DNA of 64,000 nt, taken from contig CAZLFA010000002.1 in NCBI GenBank assembly GCA_964558665.1, forward strand, positions 1 to 64,000. Direction: 5' to 3'. Origin of the DNA: CAZLFA01 sp964558665 (lineage in GTDB: Bacteria > Desulfobacterota > Syntrophia > Syntrophales > PHBD01). Positions within the stretch are counted from its first letter, which is position 1. Each line of letters starts with the position of its first letter. The position numbers and the translations under genes were made by a program. Below, piece by piece: positions 32,584-41,249 of this stretch. The notes under the pieces were generated by a model. It did not search any database and was not told the origin of the DNA. It saw nothing but the letters and a program-made list of their open reading frames with translations.

Positions 32584-33315
32584 TTATTCGCTGGTAAAGG
32601 CGATATTGCCTATGCAGCCTTCCGCCTCGCCTTTGGTTTTGTGAGTATTTATGAACAGCAGTACCCCCTTGACCATGACAGGCATATGACTATCCCCGGA
32701 TGATGCGAACAATTCCTTAAAATCCTCATACACGTTTCGTTTTTCTGTATGCCATTGTCCGGTTTTGTCTGTTCCGTTGCGCATGACTACATAGCGGACA
32801 TTTTTCAGCAGTGGCTGCGGGCTCTTTACCTTCAGCAATTTAGGCGCCAGGTTATCCCAGATATATGAGATCGCCGGCGATGACATCACACTGCCCATCC
32901 TGCCGGAAGAGAAGGACAGATAAATCTGTAGCGCCTGATCATCAGTATCCTTCTTTCTCACGTCACCTCCGTGGGGCAACCGCACTGCCTTCCACGACCA
33001 TCTCATGTATGGATGGCGTTTCAAGTCCACAGGAATATCTTTCTTGATCCCGAATGCCGTATTACCGCTGCTTTTAAGGCAAATGAAATGATGACGGCCG
33101 GTTTTTACCGATTTAATTTGCGGATGACCTTTATATGATTGAAGCTTCCATCCGGAAGGGATTTCGGCTGATATCGCCGAGCCGCCGAAATTTGCTATCT
33201 CGACTGTCTCATGCCTGTTTTTCCCTGTATCGCCCGCAAATGCCGCATCCGAATAAGTACAGGCAAGCACCGCCACCAATCCGATAAAGCTTTTCGTTAT
33301 TTTATGGAATATCAT
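32584..33315 (-). CDS. DUF3047 family exported protein
   Basis: 243 aa with an N-terminal signal peptide (FIGLVAVLACTYSDAAFAGDTG). The mature part matches DUF3047: SGWKLQSYKGHPQI, FICLKSSGNTAFGIKKDI, YMRWSWKAVRLPHGGDVRKKDTDDQALQIYLSF, SYIWDNLAP, RNVYEDFKELF and the end GCIGNIAFTSE. The family is periplasmic, has a carbohydrate-binding-like fold and no known activity. It directly abuts the Lgt-like gene (no gap), so it is part of the same transcript. Confidence 0.88.
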   Translation of the reverse strand: MIFHKITKSFIGLVAVLACTYSDAAFAGDTGKNRHETVEIANFGGSAISAEIPSGWKLQSYKGHPQIKSVKTGRHHFICLKSSGNTAFGIKKDIPVDLKRHPYMRWSWKAVRLPHGGDVRKKDTDDQALQIYLSFSSGRMGSVMSSPAISYIWDNLAPKLLKVKSPQPLLKNVRYVVMRNGTDKTGQWHTEKRNVYEDFKELFASSGDSHMPVMVKGVLLFINTHKTKGEAEGCIGNIAFTSE

Positions 33316-34371
33316 TTAAATCTTTTCTCTGATGACATGCATGGAAATTTCGCTGGCCGTCACTTGACTCCTCCCCGTGAATATGTAAATGGCGATCCAC
33401 AGGGCCTGAAGGGAGATGATGACAGACGGATTCCATAACGCCGATAGTCCGGCAATGATGTCGGCCTCCGGCAGATCGGGCACCGGGAATAGAAAAGACA
33501 GAAATATGGAGTAGCAGACGGATATGCATGCCATTATCTGGTAGGCGCTGAAACTGTTATCTCCCCTGTAATCGGCGCGCAGGAATTCGGAAAGCAGCCG
33601 CCACATCTGCGTTATAATGAGCGTAACAAGGAAAGCGGATGTGTGATGACCTTTTAAAAAAAGGTAGCTGCCGGCCAGTGCCGATCCTGTGAAAACGATC
33701 GATGTCAAAGCCTGGACAGGAATTACCGGACGGCCGTCAAACCCGTGTGCATAGGCTATTTTCTTTGTGCTTCCCGAAAAGATGAAATTGCTGCCTGAAA
33801 AGACCCTCTTCAGGAAGGGATGTACGTCGGACAACGGTTTTCCGTAACAGCAGCCGAAGCTTATGCACGCAAGACGACCGATTCCTTCTCCAAGGCAGTA
33901 TGCAGTTGATACAGCCGCCATGGCGGTCATTACAGGTATGGAACCTCCCAGAACTCCGCCGAACAGCTTGTTTATCATCCAGGCCGCCCAGGGCAGCATG
34001 ATAATTCCGACGAACGAGGCACCGCCCACAGTAAAGGTATGCCGCTTGCCTTCAACCAGGTAAGCGACGAATCTGGAAGCGGGAACGCAGATCAACAACC
34101 CGCAGGAGGCCAGCGTGTAAATGTAAAGGGGCGTGGCAGGCAGCGACATCAATAAGACGATCAATAAAAGCACGGCTGCCGTATAGGCGAAGGCGTTGAA
34201 GAACCCATAATAAGTAAGATTCAGCCCCTGCCATGATCCGTTAACTTTCTTCTCCCGGGGAATGCAGGCCATAACCTGCCATCCCTCTTTGGGCAGAGTT
34301 CTGAAACCCCATGCGTAGACCAGCGACAGAAAAAGAGAAAAAGTTAAAAGTACAAGTCCATTATTATTCAA
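33316..34371 (-). CDS. Lgt (prolipoprotein diacylglyceryl transferase) family protein
   Basis: 351 aa, polytopic with about eight helices. It carries family marks of Lgt but is divergent: YYGFFNAFAYTA for the substrate-helix motif, GEGIGRLACISFGCCYGKP in place of the GRIGNFINGELWG arm, PVQALTSIVFTG, and RLLSEFLRADYRG like the Lgt R-x-x-x-E-F-x-R. Lgt moves diacylglycerol from phosphatidylglycerol to lipoproteins. The divergent forms with the GCC-x-G-K-P motif are widespread and may have other lipid substrates. Its place in an operon with phosphatidylserine decarboxylase supports a membrane-lipid role. It is 17 bp after the PhoH gene. Confidence 0.8.
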   Translation of the reverse strand: MNNNGLVLLTFSLFLSLVYAWGFRTLPKEGWQVMACIPREKKVNGSWQGLNLTYYGFFNAFAYTAAVLLLIVLLMSLPATPLYIYTLASCGLLICVPASRFVAYLVEGKRHTFTVGGASFVGIIMLPWAAWMINKLFGGVLGGSIPVMTAMAAVSTAYCLGEGIGRLACISFGCCYGKPLSDVHPFLKRVFSGSNFIFSGSTKKIAYAHGFDGRPVIPVQALTSIVFTGSALAGSYLFLKGHHTSAFLVTLIITQMWRLLSEFLRADYRGDNSFSAYQIMACISVCYSIFLSFLFPVPDLPEADIIAGLSALWNPSVIISLQALWIAIYIFTGRSQVTASEISMHVIREKI

Positions 34372-34388
34372 TGTCGTCTCCTTTCCTT

Positions 34389-35690
34389 TTAAAGTATTTT
34401 TGCTCCCAGTTCCGCTACCGCCGAACGTTCACCTTTATTCAGGATTATATGGCCGGCAAGATTGTATTTTTTCATTTTTTCCACCAGATAAGTTAGGCCG
34501 TTGCTGCCGGCGTTCAGGTAGGGATTGTCGATCTGTTCGGGATCGCCGGTAAAAACTATTTTGGTTTTTTCTCCAACGCGGGTTACAAGTGTTTTGATCA
34601 TTACGGGGGTTAGATTTTGCGCCTCATCACAGATGATGAACTGCTTGGGGATGCTTCTTCCCCGGATGTAGGTCAGTGCCTCCATCTCCATCGTTCCGTT
34701 TTCAATCAGCTGTTCAATCGTGTGATGACGGTTTTTCGTTTCAGCGAAAAGCAGCTCCATGTTGTCGAAAATCGGCTGCATCCACGGTCTGAGCTTGTCT
34801 TCCTTAGAGCCGGGCAGATAGCCCAAATCGTTTCCTATGGGGATAACGGGACGGGTGATAAGCAGCCTTTTGTAAGCCTTCTTCTCTATCACCATGGCGA
34901 GACCTGCGGCCAGAGCCAGCAGAGTCTTGCCGGTGCCGGCCTTGCCCACCAGAGTCACGACGCGTATGTCTTCGTTCATCAGGAGTTCCAGGGCAAATTT
35001 CTGTTCCTTGTTTCTTGCCTTGACACTGTAGTTGACTGTGTCTGCATAAAGCAGGGGATACAGGATGCGGTCCAGATGCCTGCAAACCGCCGACTGAGAA
35101 GGATATTCAGGATCCTTAAGGATAAAAAACTGATGTGGATATGCCTGTTCGTCATCCGCAAGTTCGAGTCTGCCGTCGCGATAAAGGGCGTTGAGATCTT
35201 CTGCCTTCCTGTTCAGGGAGCCTGTCCCTTCATAAAGCTGAGGATAGTCTATGGTGTCCTTGAAAAGGTCATCGGCCGGTATGCCGAACACATCGGCCTT
35301 TACCCGCAGGTTCAGGTCTTTTGTGACCAGAAACACCCTGCCGGGACATTCCTGATGAAGATGATAAGCCACCGCCAGAATGCGATTGTCGTGTTTGGTT
35401 TTATCAACACCTGCCGGAAGCGCAGCCGGGTTCTCATGATTCAGCTCGATCTTGAGCAATCCACCGGAAGGCAGAAGAACCCCTTCCGCAAGACTACCTG
35501 TCGATCTCAGCCTGTCCAGTTTTCTTGAGATGAGCCGTGCATTTCTTCCTATCTCATCCTGTCTCAGTTTTTGTGAGTCGATTTCCTCGATGACGGCAAA
35601 GGGAATGACGACCCTGTTGTCGTCAAATGCAAATATAGCATCGGGATTGTGCAGGAGAACGTTGGTGTCGAGTATAAAAGTCTTTATCAT
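34389..35690 (-). CDS. PhoH family protein (PIN domain plus PhoH ATPase)
   Basis: 433 aa from ATG 35690, which overlaps the stop of the upstream gene by 1 bp (an in-frame ATG 45 bp earlier would lie inside it). N-terminal PIN RNase domain (residues about 2-140): FILDTNVLLHNPDA, acidic residues and FLVTKDLNLRVKA. C-terminal PhoH P-loop ATPase (about 230-433): VTLVGKAGTGKTLLALAAGLAM, ITRPVIPIG, QFIICDEAQNLTP and IVFTGDPEQIDNPY. Enzymes of this PIN-PhoH (YlaK/PhoH2) class are RNA helicase/RNases. PhoH was named for phosphate-starvation induction, fitting the Pho box at the head of this run. Confidence 0.93.
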   Translation of the reverse strand: MIKTFILDTNVLLHNPDAIFAFDDNRVVIPFAVIEEIDSQKLRQDEIGRNARLISRKLDRLRSTGSLAEGVLLPSGGLLKIELNHENPAALPAGVDKTKHDNRILAVAYHLHQECPGRVFLVTKDLNLRVKADVFGIPADDLFKDTIDYPQLYEGTGSLNRKAEDLNALYRDGRLELADDEQAYPHQFFILKDPEYPSQSAVCRHLDRILYPLLYADTVNYSVKARNKEQKFALELLMNEDIRVVTLVGKAGTGKTLLALAAGLAMVIEKKAYKRLLITRPVIPIGNDLGYLPGSKEDKLRPWMQPIFDNMELLFAETKNRHHTIEQLIENGTMEMEALTYIRGRSIPKQFIICDEAQNLTPVMIKTLVTRVGEKTKIVFTGDPEQIDNPYLNAGSNGLTYLVEKMKKYNLAGHIILNKGERSAVAELGAKIL

Positions 35691-37198
35691 CAGATTAATG
35701 CACCTTGATGTGTTGTCCGGCTGCTTAGAGGACATTCTTCCATCATCTTTTTTACGGATGCGGTATCTCCCCTGTGCTGAAGTTGATTAGACAGGGTGGG
35801 GGTGAAATTGAAATCGGAGGTAATGGACTGCGGAAGCAGCAGTACGGCTTTCAGAAATGATTCGAGGTCGGGCACATTGTAAATATTGACTTCGAACCCC
35901 CAGCGGTCCAGCTTTTCCAGGACGGCCTCCAGGAAGGGTGTCTTCCAGCTTATGGAGAAGCGGTTGATTCCCCATTCCCGAAAGATATCGAGAAGGGACA
36001 GGGCCGTTGCCGGCACACTGAGTATCAGGGGCGCCATGTGATCGATCGGGCATTGAAGAATCGCATGGGGATAGCGCTCCGCAATCCTGCGGAACCCGGC
36101 CTCTTTCAGGACTTCTATCTTGCTGTTGAACCACAGACGTGATTCATCGAATGCACATCGTTCAAGCAGATCGACGAGTTTATCGACAGGAAAGTATTCC
36201 TCCTTCATGTCTATCTTTATGGATTTCTTTGCGGCAGCCATCAGAGGAAGAAGGTTCTGCAGCAGAGGGCATTCTTCATTATTCTCAAGAACATCTTCTT
36301 CCGGAGAATTGTCTCTGACAACCAGATGATTGCTGTACCGATCGAGGCGTACCGGGAATTCAGCCCATTGAATATTTGACCGGAGAAAATTCTTCAGACT
36401 GTCTCCGCTTATTACAGAATGCCAGACAAACTGGATGTGGCTGGGCAAGGGGGTTTCACTCATCAGGTATGTAATATCATAGGCGGCGCCGCTCACGGCA
36501 CGGCGTGGAATCAGTTGCCGCTGTGAAAGGAAAAGAGTGTCCGCGTGCAGAAGCATGATGTCTTTGTGGCTGTCGATCTCAGCAACCGCCTTGAGATTTG
36601 CGGGTTCGTTGTCGACAAAGGCAAAAACGTGGTATCCCGAATTCCGGAAATGGCGGATCCCGTCGACTTTCGATTTAATCAGATCTCCATCCCATCCGCC
36701 GCAATTAAGATAGAGCAGGTCGTTGGAAAAGGCCACCTTGAAGCGCCGTCCGATCTTGTTGATGCAGCATAGTGTTTCGGCTCTTATGGACTCCGGTCTT
36801 CCCGAATTAAGCGCCACGTAGGTATCGGGCTGGATCTGAAACCATCTGATGACTTCCATCACGCCGGCAAACGGCCGGTGGGCTTCAAGTATCGCTTCGA
36901 CTGACCAGCAGTTCTTTTCATACCACTTCATTATCCGATCCGCATGGTCCGCAGAAATATAATGTGACGCAAGAAAGCTTTCTATCTGTGTTTCATGAAA
37001 ATCGATATCCGTTATCTTCAGGTCCTTGAAAAAATCTGTTCCGTGTTGCCGGTCGTAAGACCAAAGGGCGTAACGAACCATGTATCTTGCGTCAAGGATT
37101 GTACCGTCTATATCAAAGACGATCATCATTTTTCCCCGGTGATATCGGTCCGCTGTCCGTCTGTAATGACCGGCGAGTTTCGTCATCCACCGCTGCAT
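35690..37198 (-). CDS. HAD-like phosphatase fused to a menorin/FAM151-like barrel
   Basis: 502 aa from ATG 37198, with GGAGG 5 bp upstream. Residues about 22-235 are a HAD domain (MIVFDIDGTILDARYM with D-x-D-x-T; VALNSGRPESIRAETL; VFAFVDNEPANLKAV). Residues about 260-470 show a different fold: HSVISGDSLKNFL, WAEFPVRLDRY, KKSIKIDMKEEYFPVDKLVDLLERC, LWFNSKIEVL, CPIDHMAPLIL and ISWKTPFLEAVLEK. That set of features resembles the menorin/FAM151 (DUF2181) proteins, which have a phospholipase-D-like/GDPD-like TIM barrel. The fusion suggests hydrolysis of a phospho-organic or glycerophospho compound, consistent with phosphate-starvation control. Family assignment of the second half is tentative. Confidence 0.7.
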   Translation of the reverse strand: MQRWMTKLAGHYRRTADRYHRGKMMIVFDIDGTILDARYMVRYALWSYDRQHGTDFFKDLKITDIDFHETQIESFLASHYISADHADRIMKWYEKNCWSVEAILEAHRPFAGVMEVIRWFQIQPDTYVALNSGRPESIRAETLCCINKIGRRFKVAFSNDLLYLNCGGWDGDLIKSKVDGIRHFRNSGYHVFAFVDNEPANLKAVAEIDSHKDIMLLHADTLFLSQRQLIPRRAVSGAAYDITYLMSETPLPSHIQFVWHSVISGDSLKNFLRSNIQWAEFPVRLDRYSNHLVVRDNSPEEDVLENNEECPLLQNLLPLMAAAKKSIKIDMKEEYFPVDKLVDLLERCAFDESRLWFNSKIEVLKEAGFRRIAERYPHAILQCPIDHMAPLILSVPATALSLLDIFREWGINRFSISWKTPFLEAVLEKLDRWGFEVNIYNVPDLESFLKAVLLLPQSITSDFNFTPTLSNQLQHRGDTASVKKMMEECPLSSRTTHQGALI

Positions 37199-37217
37199 GG
37201 CATCCTCCGATATGAAA

Positions 37218-37604
37218 TCAAGCGGCCCTGTCCAGGACGGGGCGCGAATATTTTAAAGGTGTGCTGCTTTCTTTTTTCTCCTGACACTTTCGGCAGTAAA
37301 CGGTTTCCGGTTTCACCATAAGACGTCTTTCCGATATGGGGCCGCCGCACGCGTCGCATAGTCCGAAACAGCCTCTGTCTATGCGGTCAATTGTCTTTTG
37401 TATATTCATGATTGTTTCCATCTCGCGGGTTCGGATCGCCAACTCAATTCTTCTGTTCGCCTCTACGGATGCATTGTCGATAAAATCTGCAATACTTCCG
37501 GTTTCGCTTTTCATGCCGGACAACGTCCGATATGCCTGGCTCCGCAGTTCGCAGAGTCTTTCGACAAGTGCACTTCTTATCCGCATCTCCTTATCCTTAT
37601 TCAT
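37218..37604 (-). CDS. DksA/TraR-type zinc-finger protein
   Basis: 128 aa. A long N-terminal coiled-coil hairpin (RSALVERLCELRSQAYRTL, then RRIELAIRTREMETIMNIQKTIDRI) leads into the C4 zinc finger CDACGGPI-x(12)-YCRKCQ, with RGCFGLC as the DksA lead-in. DksA-like proteins enter the RNA polymerase secondary channel and modify promoter response; short paralogues often act in specific stresses. It sits between the psd gene (22 bp) and the HAD fusion (19 bp). Which promoters it touches is unknown. Confidence 0.88.
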   Translation of the reverse strand: MNKDKEMRIRSALVERLCELRSQAYRTLSGMKSETGSIADFIDNASVEANRRIELAIRTREMETIMNIQKTIDRIDRGCFGLCDACGGPISERRLMVKPETVYCRKCQEKKESSTPLKYSRPVLDRAA

Positions 37605-37626
37605 TTGTTCCTCCTGCAGAAATGGT

Positions 37627-38643
37627 TCAGATTGTCTGTGGTTGACTCTGTGACGACGCTATATAACTTCTGACAGCGACCTCGGTCTCGACCAGCGGAT
37701 GACTGAATCCGCTTGAAAATACGCTTACCGCCCCGGGTTTGCTCATATTCCATACAAGATCGTCGGAAAACCTGACACGGCCCTTCTGAAACAAAAGCAC
37801 TACCGTGCTGCTGCCCGGCCGGAAAAGACTTTTGGGGCATCCCTTTTTCAGAAACATGCCGGGGATGACCGGCATCGGGATGTCGTACCTTTGTTCACTG
37901 TAACACTGGAGGATGTCTCCGATCATCATGGCCACGACTTCTACCATGGCGACAAGTCCGACGCCTGTGCCGCCCATTGCGTCGGTGTCGATGACGGTGA
38001 CAATGCGCTTGTTTTTTGAATAAGGTGTGACCTCGGAAATGACCGCACCTGGATGACAGGCGTGATATCTTCCGGGTATTTCATAGAAGTCTCTGACCGT
38101 TCCCGCCACCGGTGTGTGATTGTAGTGGTATTTATCCGGTGTGAGCCTGAAAATGGCGTAATCTCCGCTCTGAAATGAATCAAGCCATTGCGGCTTGTTC
38201 CTGCCCAGCAGTTCTTCGTAATCAAAAAATTTCCCCTTGAGGAACAACAGTGATGAATCATCAAAAGATCCCAAAAGAATACGTGAATCCGCCGGCGATA
38301 CTACGGATGCGGGGTCATGGGGCATGAGGCGGCAATCCCAGTAACGGATCTTCCTCTCGAAGATCTTTTTAGGCGTGTTGAGGCGCACCGGCAGATCCAC
38401 GCATTCCCTTACATCCACGCCTGTCGTCTGCATGAAGTGACAGGGATAGGACAGTCTCTCATTCACAAATTCGCTGAAGTTAATAAACCCCAGCAGTGAA
38501 GACATCCTGCTGCTTGTCACCATACGGAACAACAATGGAGACCGTTCTCTGACTTTCGAATATATAAATGGAATAACGCGGTGGCCGTAAAACCGCTCCT
38601 TGCGGATGTTGCGGCTGTTTCTCTCAACATAGTGATGCAGCAT
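37627..38643 (-). CDS. psd: Phosphatidylserine decarboxylase (proenzyme-type)
   Basis: 338 aa from ATG 38643, with AGGAG 6 bp upstream, overlapping the end of the 817-aa gene by 20 bp. The body has the PSD motifs: VVSPADSRILLG, FSSDY-like FQSGDYAIFRLTPDKYHYNHTPVAGTV (His and Tyr of the catalytic region), HACHPGAV and GATKVG-like TGVGLVAMVEVVAM. The self-cleavage site near the C-terminus reads FRPGSSTVVLLFQKG, the L-G-S-T/G-S-S motif that generates the pyruvoyl group. It makes phosphatidylethanolamine. A large non-canonical N-terminal part (about 100 aa) and the Pho-box operon are unusual; in Pho-limited cells PE metabolism may be altered. Confidence 0.92.
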   Translation of the reverse strand: MLHHYVERNSRNIRKERFYGHRVIPFIYSKVRERSPLLFRMVTSSRMSSLLGFINFSEFVNERLSYPCHFMQTTGVDVRECVDLPVRLNTPKKIFERKIRYWDCRLMPHDPASVVSPADSRILLGSFDDSSLLFLKGKFFDYEELLGRNKPQWLDSFQSGDYAIFRLTPDKYHYNHTPVAGTVRDFYEIPGRYHACHPGAVISEVTPYSKNKRIVTVIDTDAMGGTGVGLVAMVEVVAMMIGDILQCYSEQRYDIPMPVIPGMFLKKGCPKSLFRPGSSTVVLLFQKGRVRFSDDLVWNMSKPGAVSVFSSGFSHPLVETEVAVRSYIASSQSQPQTI

Positions 38644-41077
38644 GGTTGCTCCTGTAGTTAACGGACTCTCCGTTTGCTTTTGTTTTTTCATTATAGATGT
38701 TGATTATCATCAGCAGGATGAGCAGCTTCAGGTTTTCTTCCGTTGCTTCTCCCGAGATAACCGAATTTTTCATGTCTGTCATGAATTGAGCAGTGTCTTC
38801 GTTCCTTAAAATTAATCTGAGGGTTTTCTTTATCAGCGGGTTGTCATGAAAATCGGCATGATGCAGTCTCCCGAGGTCTTCTTCAAGATATCCAAAGCAT
38901 TCCTGAATATGGCTGATCCGCAGTTTCTCACGATAGTATCTTTCTGCAGCCTTGTTGAAATCATCCGCTGCTGCTTTCATCGGCGACCGGACATTCGCTT
39001 CCTCCGCGACGGCTCCGGCGAGCCGCCCCGCAACCGCATATTGATCCGGGTCTTCCAGCCGCATCGACAGGTCGTGCATGGTTTCCTCCATGTTGAACAT
39101 TTCTACAAGATCGGCGGCGTCGCTGCGGATTGTCTCCAGCAGCGCACGTCTGTATTCAATGTTATATACGCGGAGATATCCGGGATATCTGCGGCTTGGG
39201 CGGGTGCGCGCCGCTTTGGACATGATTCTTTTCAAGAGGACATTGCTGGTATCCGTACGGATGAAAAAGGTAGGGATGCCGATGGCCGTTCCAAAAATTA
39301 TCTGGCGCCGCTCGCTTTCGGTGACCGGAGTATCGGGTATGTGGTCATGGGCGACAACTCCCAGCGCCATATATTTAAATGCCAGGCAATACAAAAGGTT
39401 CTGCAAAACCACAGCCCGCCCCATGTCCTCATCAAAACTGCAGAAAAGACTGTAATGCCTCGCCTCAAATCCTGAAAACCCCATGACGCTGTGCTCCCTG
39501 AGCTTTTCAAAAAGGTAAAGAGACATCTTGCCGTCAAAAACACCGAGGTCGGCCAGGTCGGCCTTGAGGCGCTCGCTGTTGTGCAGACGGCCGTCCAGTG
39601 CCGGGCTTCTTTCCGTGCTCATCAGCGCTACAAGGTAATCGATCAGGCGAAAGTCAGGGATGAAATCACCTTTAAGGCCAAGGCCTCTGCTGATCATTCT
39701 GTCCAGCCAAACGGGACCGAAGGGCGTCACCGGGCGGCCTAAAATCTTGATGCCTGCTTTTTTCTGCCATCTGCGCCAGATCATCCGGAGGTGGGTATAA
39801 TCCAGTTCATGAGGAAGAAACCCCAAAACCTTCTCGGGATGGAAGTCAAGAAAATCGAGGCGGTATGGAGCGGCGGTGTAAGTTCCCACAAACAGCGGCA
39901 GAAAGTGTTCGACAATCTTTACCGCCAGATCTCCTGCATACTTTTCCGAACCCTTTGTGAATCCCGATGTCTTGTCTTTGAGAATTTCCCCGAGCCTGAG
40001 GCTGCCGAGACTGACGTGCGTGCCGTTGTTCGCCAGGCTCACGTTTGAAGTGTTGGGCAGCGCCACCAGGTTGGTGCTGATGATTCCCGCTTCGCGCAAT
40101 TTGGCCAGGGCATTCAACTGGCTGCGGCTGAGAACCCTGTGGCAAAGATGCATGTAGTCCTGCTTGGCTTCTCCGCAGTCCCACCCTGACAGGCAGGGGC
40201 TCATGAATATTTCGCGGTAAAATGCGTCGGATATGCAGTTGTTGAGTTTCTGCTGTCTGGTCGGAGGATGAGGAGAATAGTATACCATTGCCTTTTGTCC
40301 GGTGGAGGAAAGGCAGAATTTCTCATTTGCATACATAATGAGAAGCTGGGTAATCAGAAATCTCCCGGCCATTTCTCTGACAACCGGCTGACCGGCTTTC
40401 ATTTTCGTATCCACAGGTGATACATAAAAGGAAAAAGTTTCAGGGGAAGTGTTGTCGTTAAGAAAATGCCCCATCATTTCCCTTCCTGTTCGGGAAATGG
40501 CGGGGTGCAAATGACCGGCAGAACCCAGAACGTCGGCAAGGGCAATCTTCAGGAGATAACTGACGGGTATTCGTATATGTTCCTGTCCGTGGTGATTAAA
40601 GATAAACTTGTCGGCGTCGGATCTTAAGCCCAGCGAAGGGTTCTTTTTGTTAGCCAGCAGGTCGTTTTTCAGTGTTTCTTCTGCAAAAGGATGCAGGGCA
40701 GCCCGGGGCAGCCGGACCCAACTGTTTTCCCATACTTGCTCATGGTTGTCTCCGAGGAATTTTTCAAGGTCCGTGATGACCCTTTTTTTTGTATCTCCGG
40801 CGGCGGCGCGCCGGATGACGTTGGCGTAATAGTTGGATTGCTCGATCATCAAAGGCAGGTCGACGTTGCTTTTCTGGCCGGCAACAGCCGCCTGCAGTTC
40901 GGCTTCGCTGCCGGCAGTTGTGTCGCAGGGCGCAAAAGGAAGATGGCTGATTTCTATACCGGAGCGGCTTTTAAGGATGCCCAGAGCCGACATGATCCGG
41001 TTCAGGGATTGCGGATTGTCCTGCGCAAAAGTGATGCCTCGAAGACTCATACAACTGCTGCCATCGTCTCTGCTCAT
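38624..41077 (-). CDS. Large protein of unknown function, first gene of the Pho-box operon
   Basis: 817 aa, no signal peptide and no clear membrane helix; I do not recognise a family. The sequence is ordered rather than low-complexity, with an even spread of aromatic and charged residues and no repeats. Stretches with a motif-like look are YRLDFLDFHPEKVLGFLPHELDY, LANNGTHVSLGSL, TPFGPVWLDRMISRGLGL and VVAHDHIPDTP. The last 150 residues are strongly helical. It is the first gene of the eight-gene minus-strand run, overlaps psd by 20 bp and lies 28 bp after the -10 box of the Pho-type promoter. Lipid-related work is a guess based only on psd and the Lgt-like gene. Confidence 0.85.
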   Translation of the reverse strand: MSRDDGSSCMSLRGITFAQDNPQSLNRIMSALGILKSRSGIEISHLPFAPCDTTAGSEAELQAAVAGQKSNVDLPLMIEQSNYYANVIRRAAAGDTKKRVITDLEKFLGDNHEQVWENSWVRLPRAALHPFAEETLKNDLLANKKNPSLGLRSDADKFIFNHHGQEHIRIPVSYLLKIALADVLGSAGHLHPAISRTGREMMGHFLNDNTSPETFSFYVSPVDTKMKAGQPVVREMAGRFLITQLLIMYANEKFCLSSTGQKAMVYYSPHPPTRQQKLNNCISDAFYREIFMSPCLSGWDCGEAKQDYMHLCHRVLSRSQLNALAKLREAGIISTNLVALPNTSNVSLANNGTHVSLGSLRLGEILKDKTSGFTKGSEKYAGDLAVKIVEHFLPLFVGTYTAAPYRLDFLDFHPEKVLGFLPHELDYTHLRMIWRRWQKKAGIKILGRPVTPFGPVWLDRMISRGLGLKGDFIPDFRLIDYLVALMSTERSPALDGRLHNSERLKADLADLGVFDGKMSLYLFEKLREHSVMGFSGFEARHYSLFCSFDEDMGRAVVLQNLLYCLAFKYMALGVVAHDHIPDTPVTESERRQIIFGTAIGIPTFFIRTDTSNVLLKRIMSKAARTRPSRRYPGYLRVYNIEYRRALLETIRSDAADLVEMFNMEETMHDLSMRLEDPDQYAVAGRLAGAVAEEANVRSPMKAAADDFNKAAERYYREKLRISHIQECFGYLEEDLGRLHHADFHDNPLIKKTLRLILRNEDTAQFMTDMKNSVISGEATEENLKLLILLMIINIYNEKTKANGESVNYRSNHAASLC

Positions 41078-41104
41078 GTTGTACCTCCCTTGAATTTTCG
41101 CTGC

Positions 41105-41158
41105 ATTATAAAGCCGATAGTTTGAAGTTTGATGACAGGATTATGAATATTTTATGAA
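41105..41158 (-). promoter_or_regulatory. Candidate Pho-box promoter of the 817-aa/psd operon
   Basis: Read on the minus strand: TTCATAAAATA TTCATAATCCT GTCATCAAACT TCAAA. The TTCAT/GTCAT-type half-sites (41158-41121) repeat with an 11-bp period (the last spacing is 10). Then come 10 bp and TATAAT (41110-41105). The position matches a PhoB-activated promoter. Transcription would start near 41098. Confidence 0.6.
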
Positions 41159-41184
41159 ATCCATCAAATCGGCGGACTAAACAA

Positions 41185-41213
41185 TTGACAATTCTTGTCG
41201 TGATGTGGATAAA
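41185..41213 (+). promoter_or_regulatory. Sigma70-type promoter of phoB
   Basis: TTGACA (41185-41190), 17 bp, GATAAA (41208-41213). It reads towards phoB and lies next to the divergent Pho box, so PhoB bound there could also influence it. The start codon is 37 bp beyond the -10. Confidence 0.6.
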
Positions 41214-41249
41214 TATGATCGCGTTACTAAGTATTGTCGGAGAACAATT

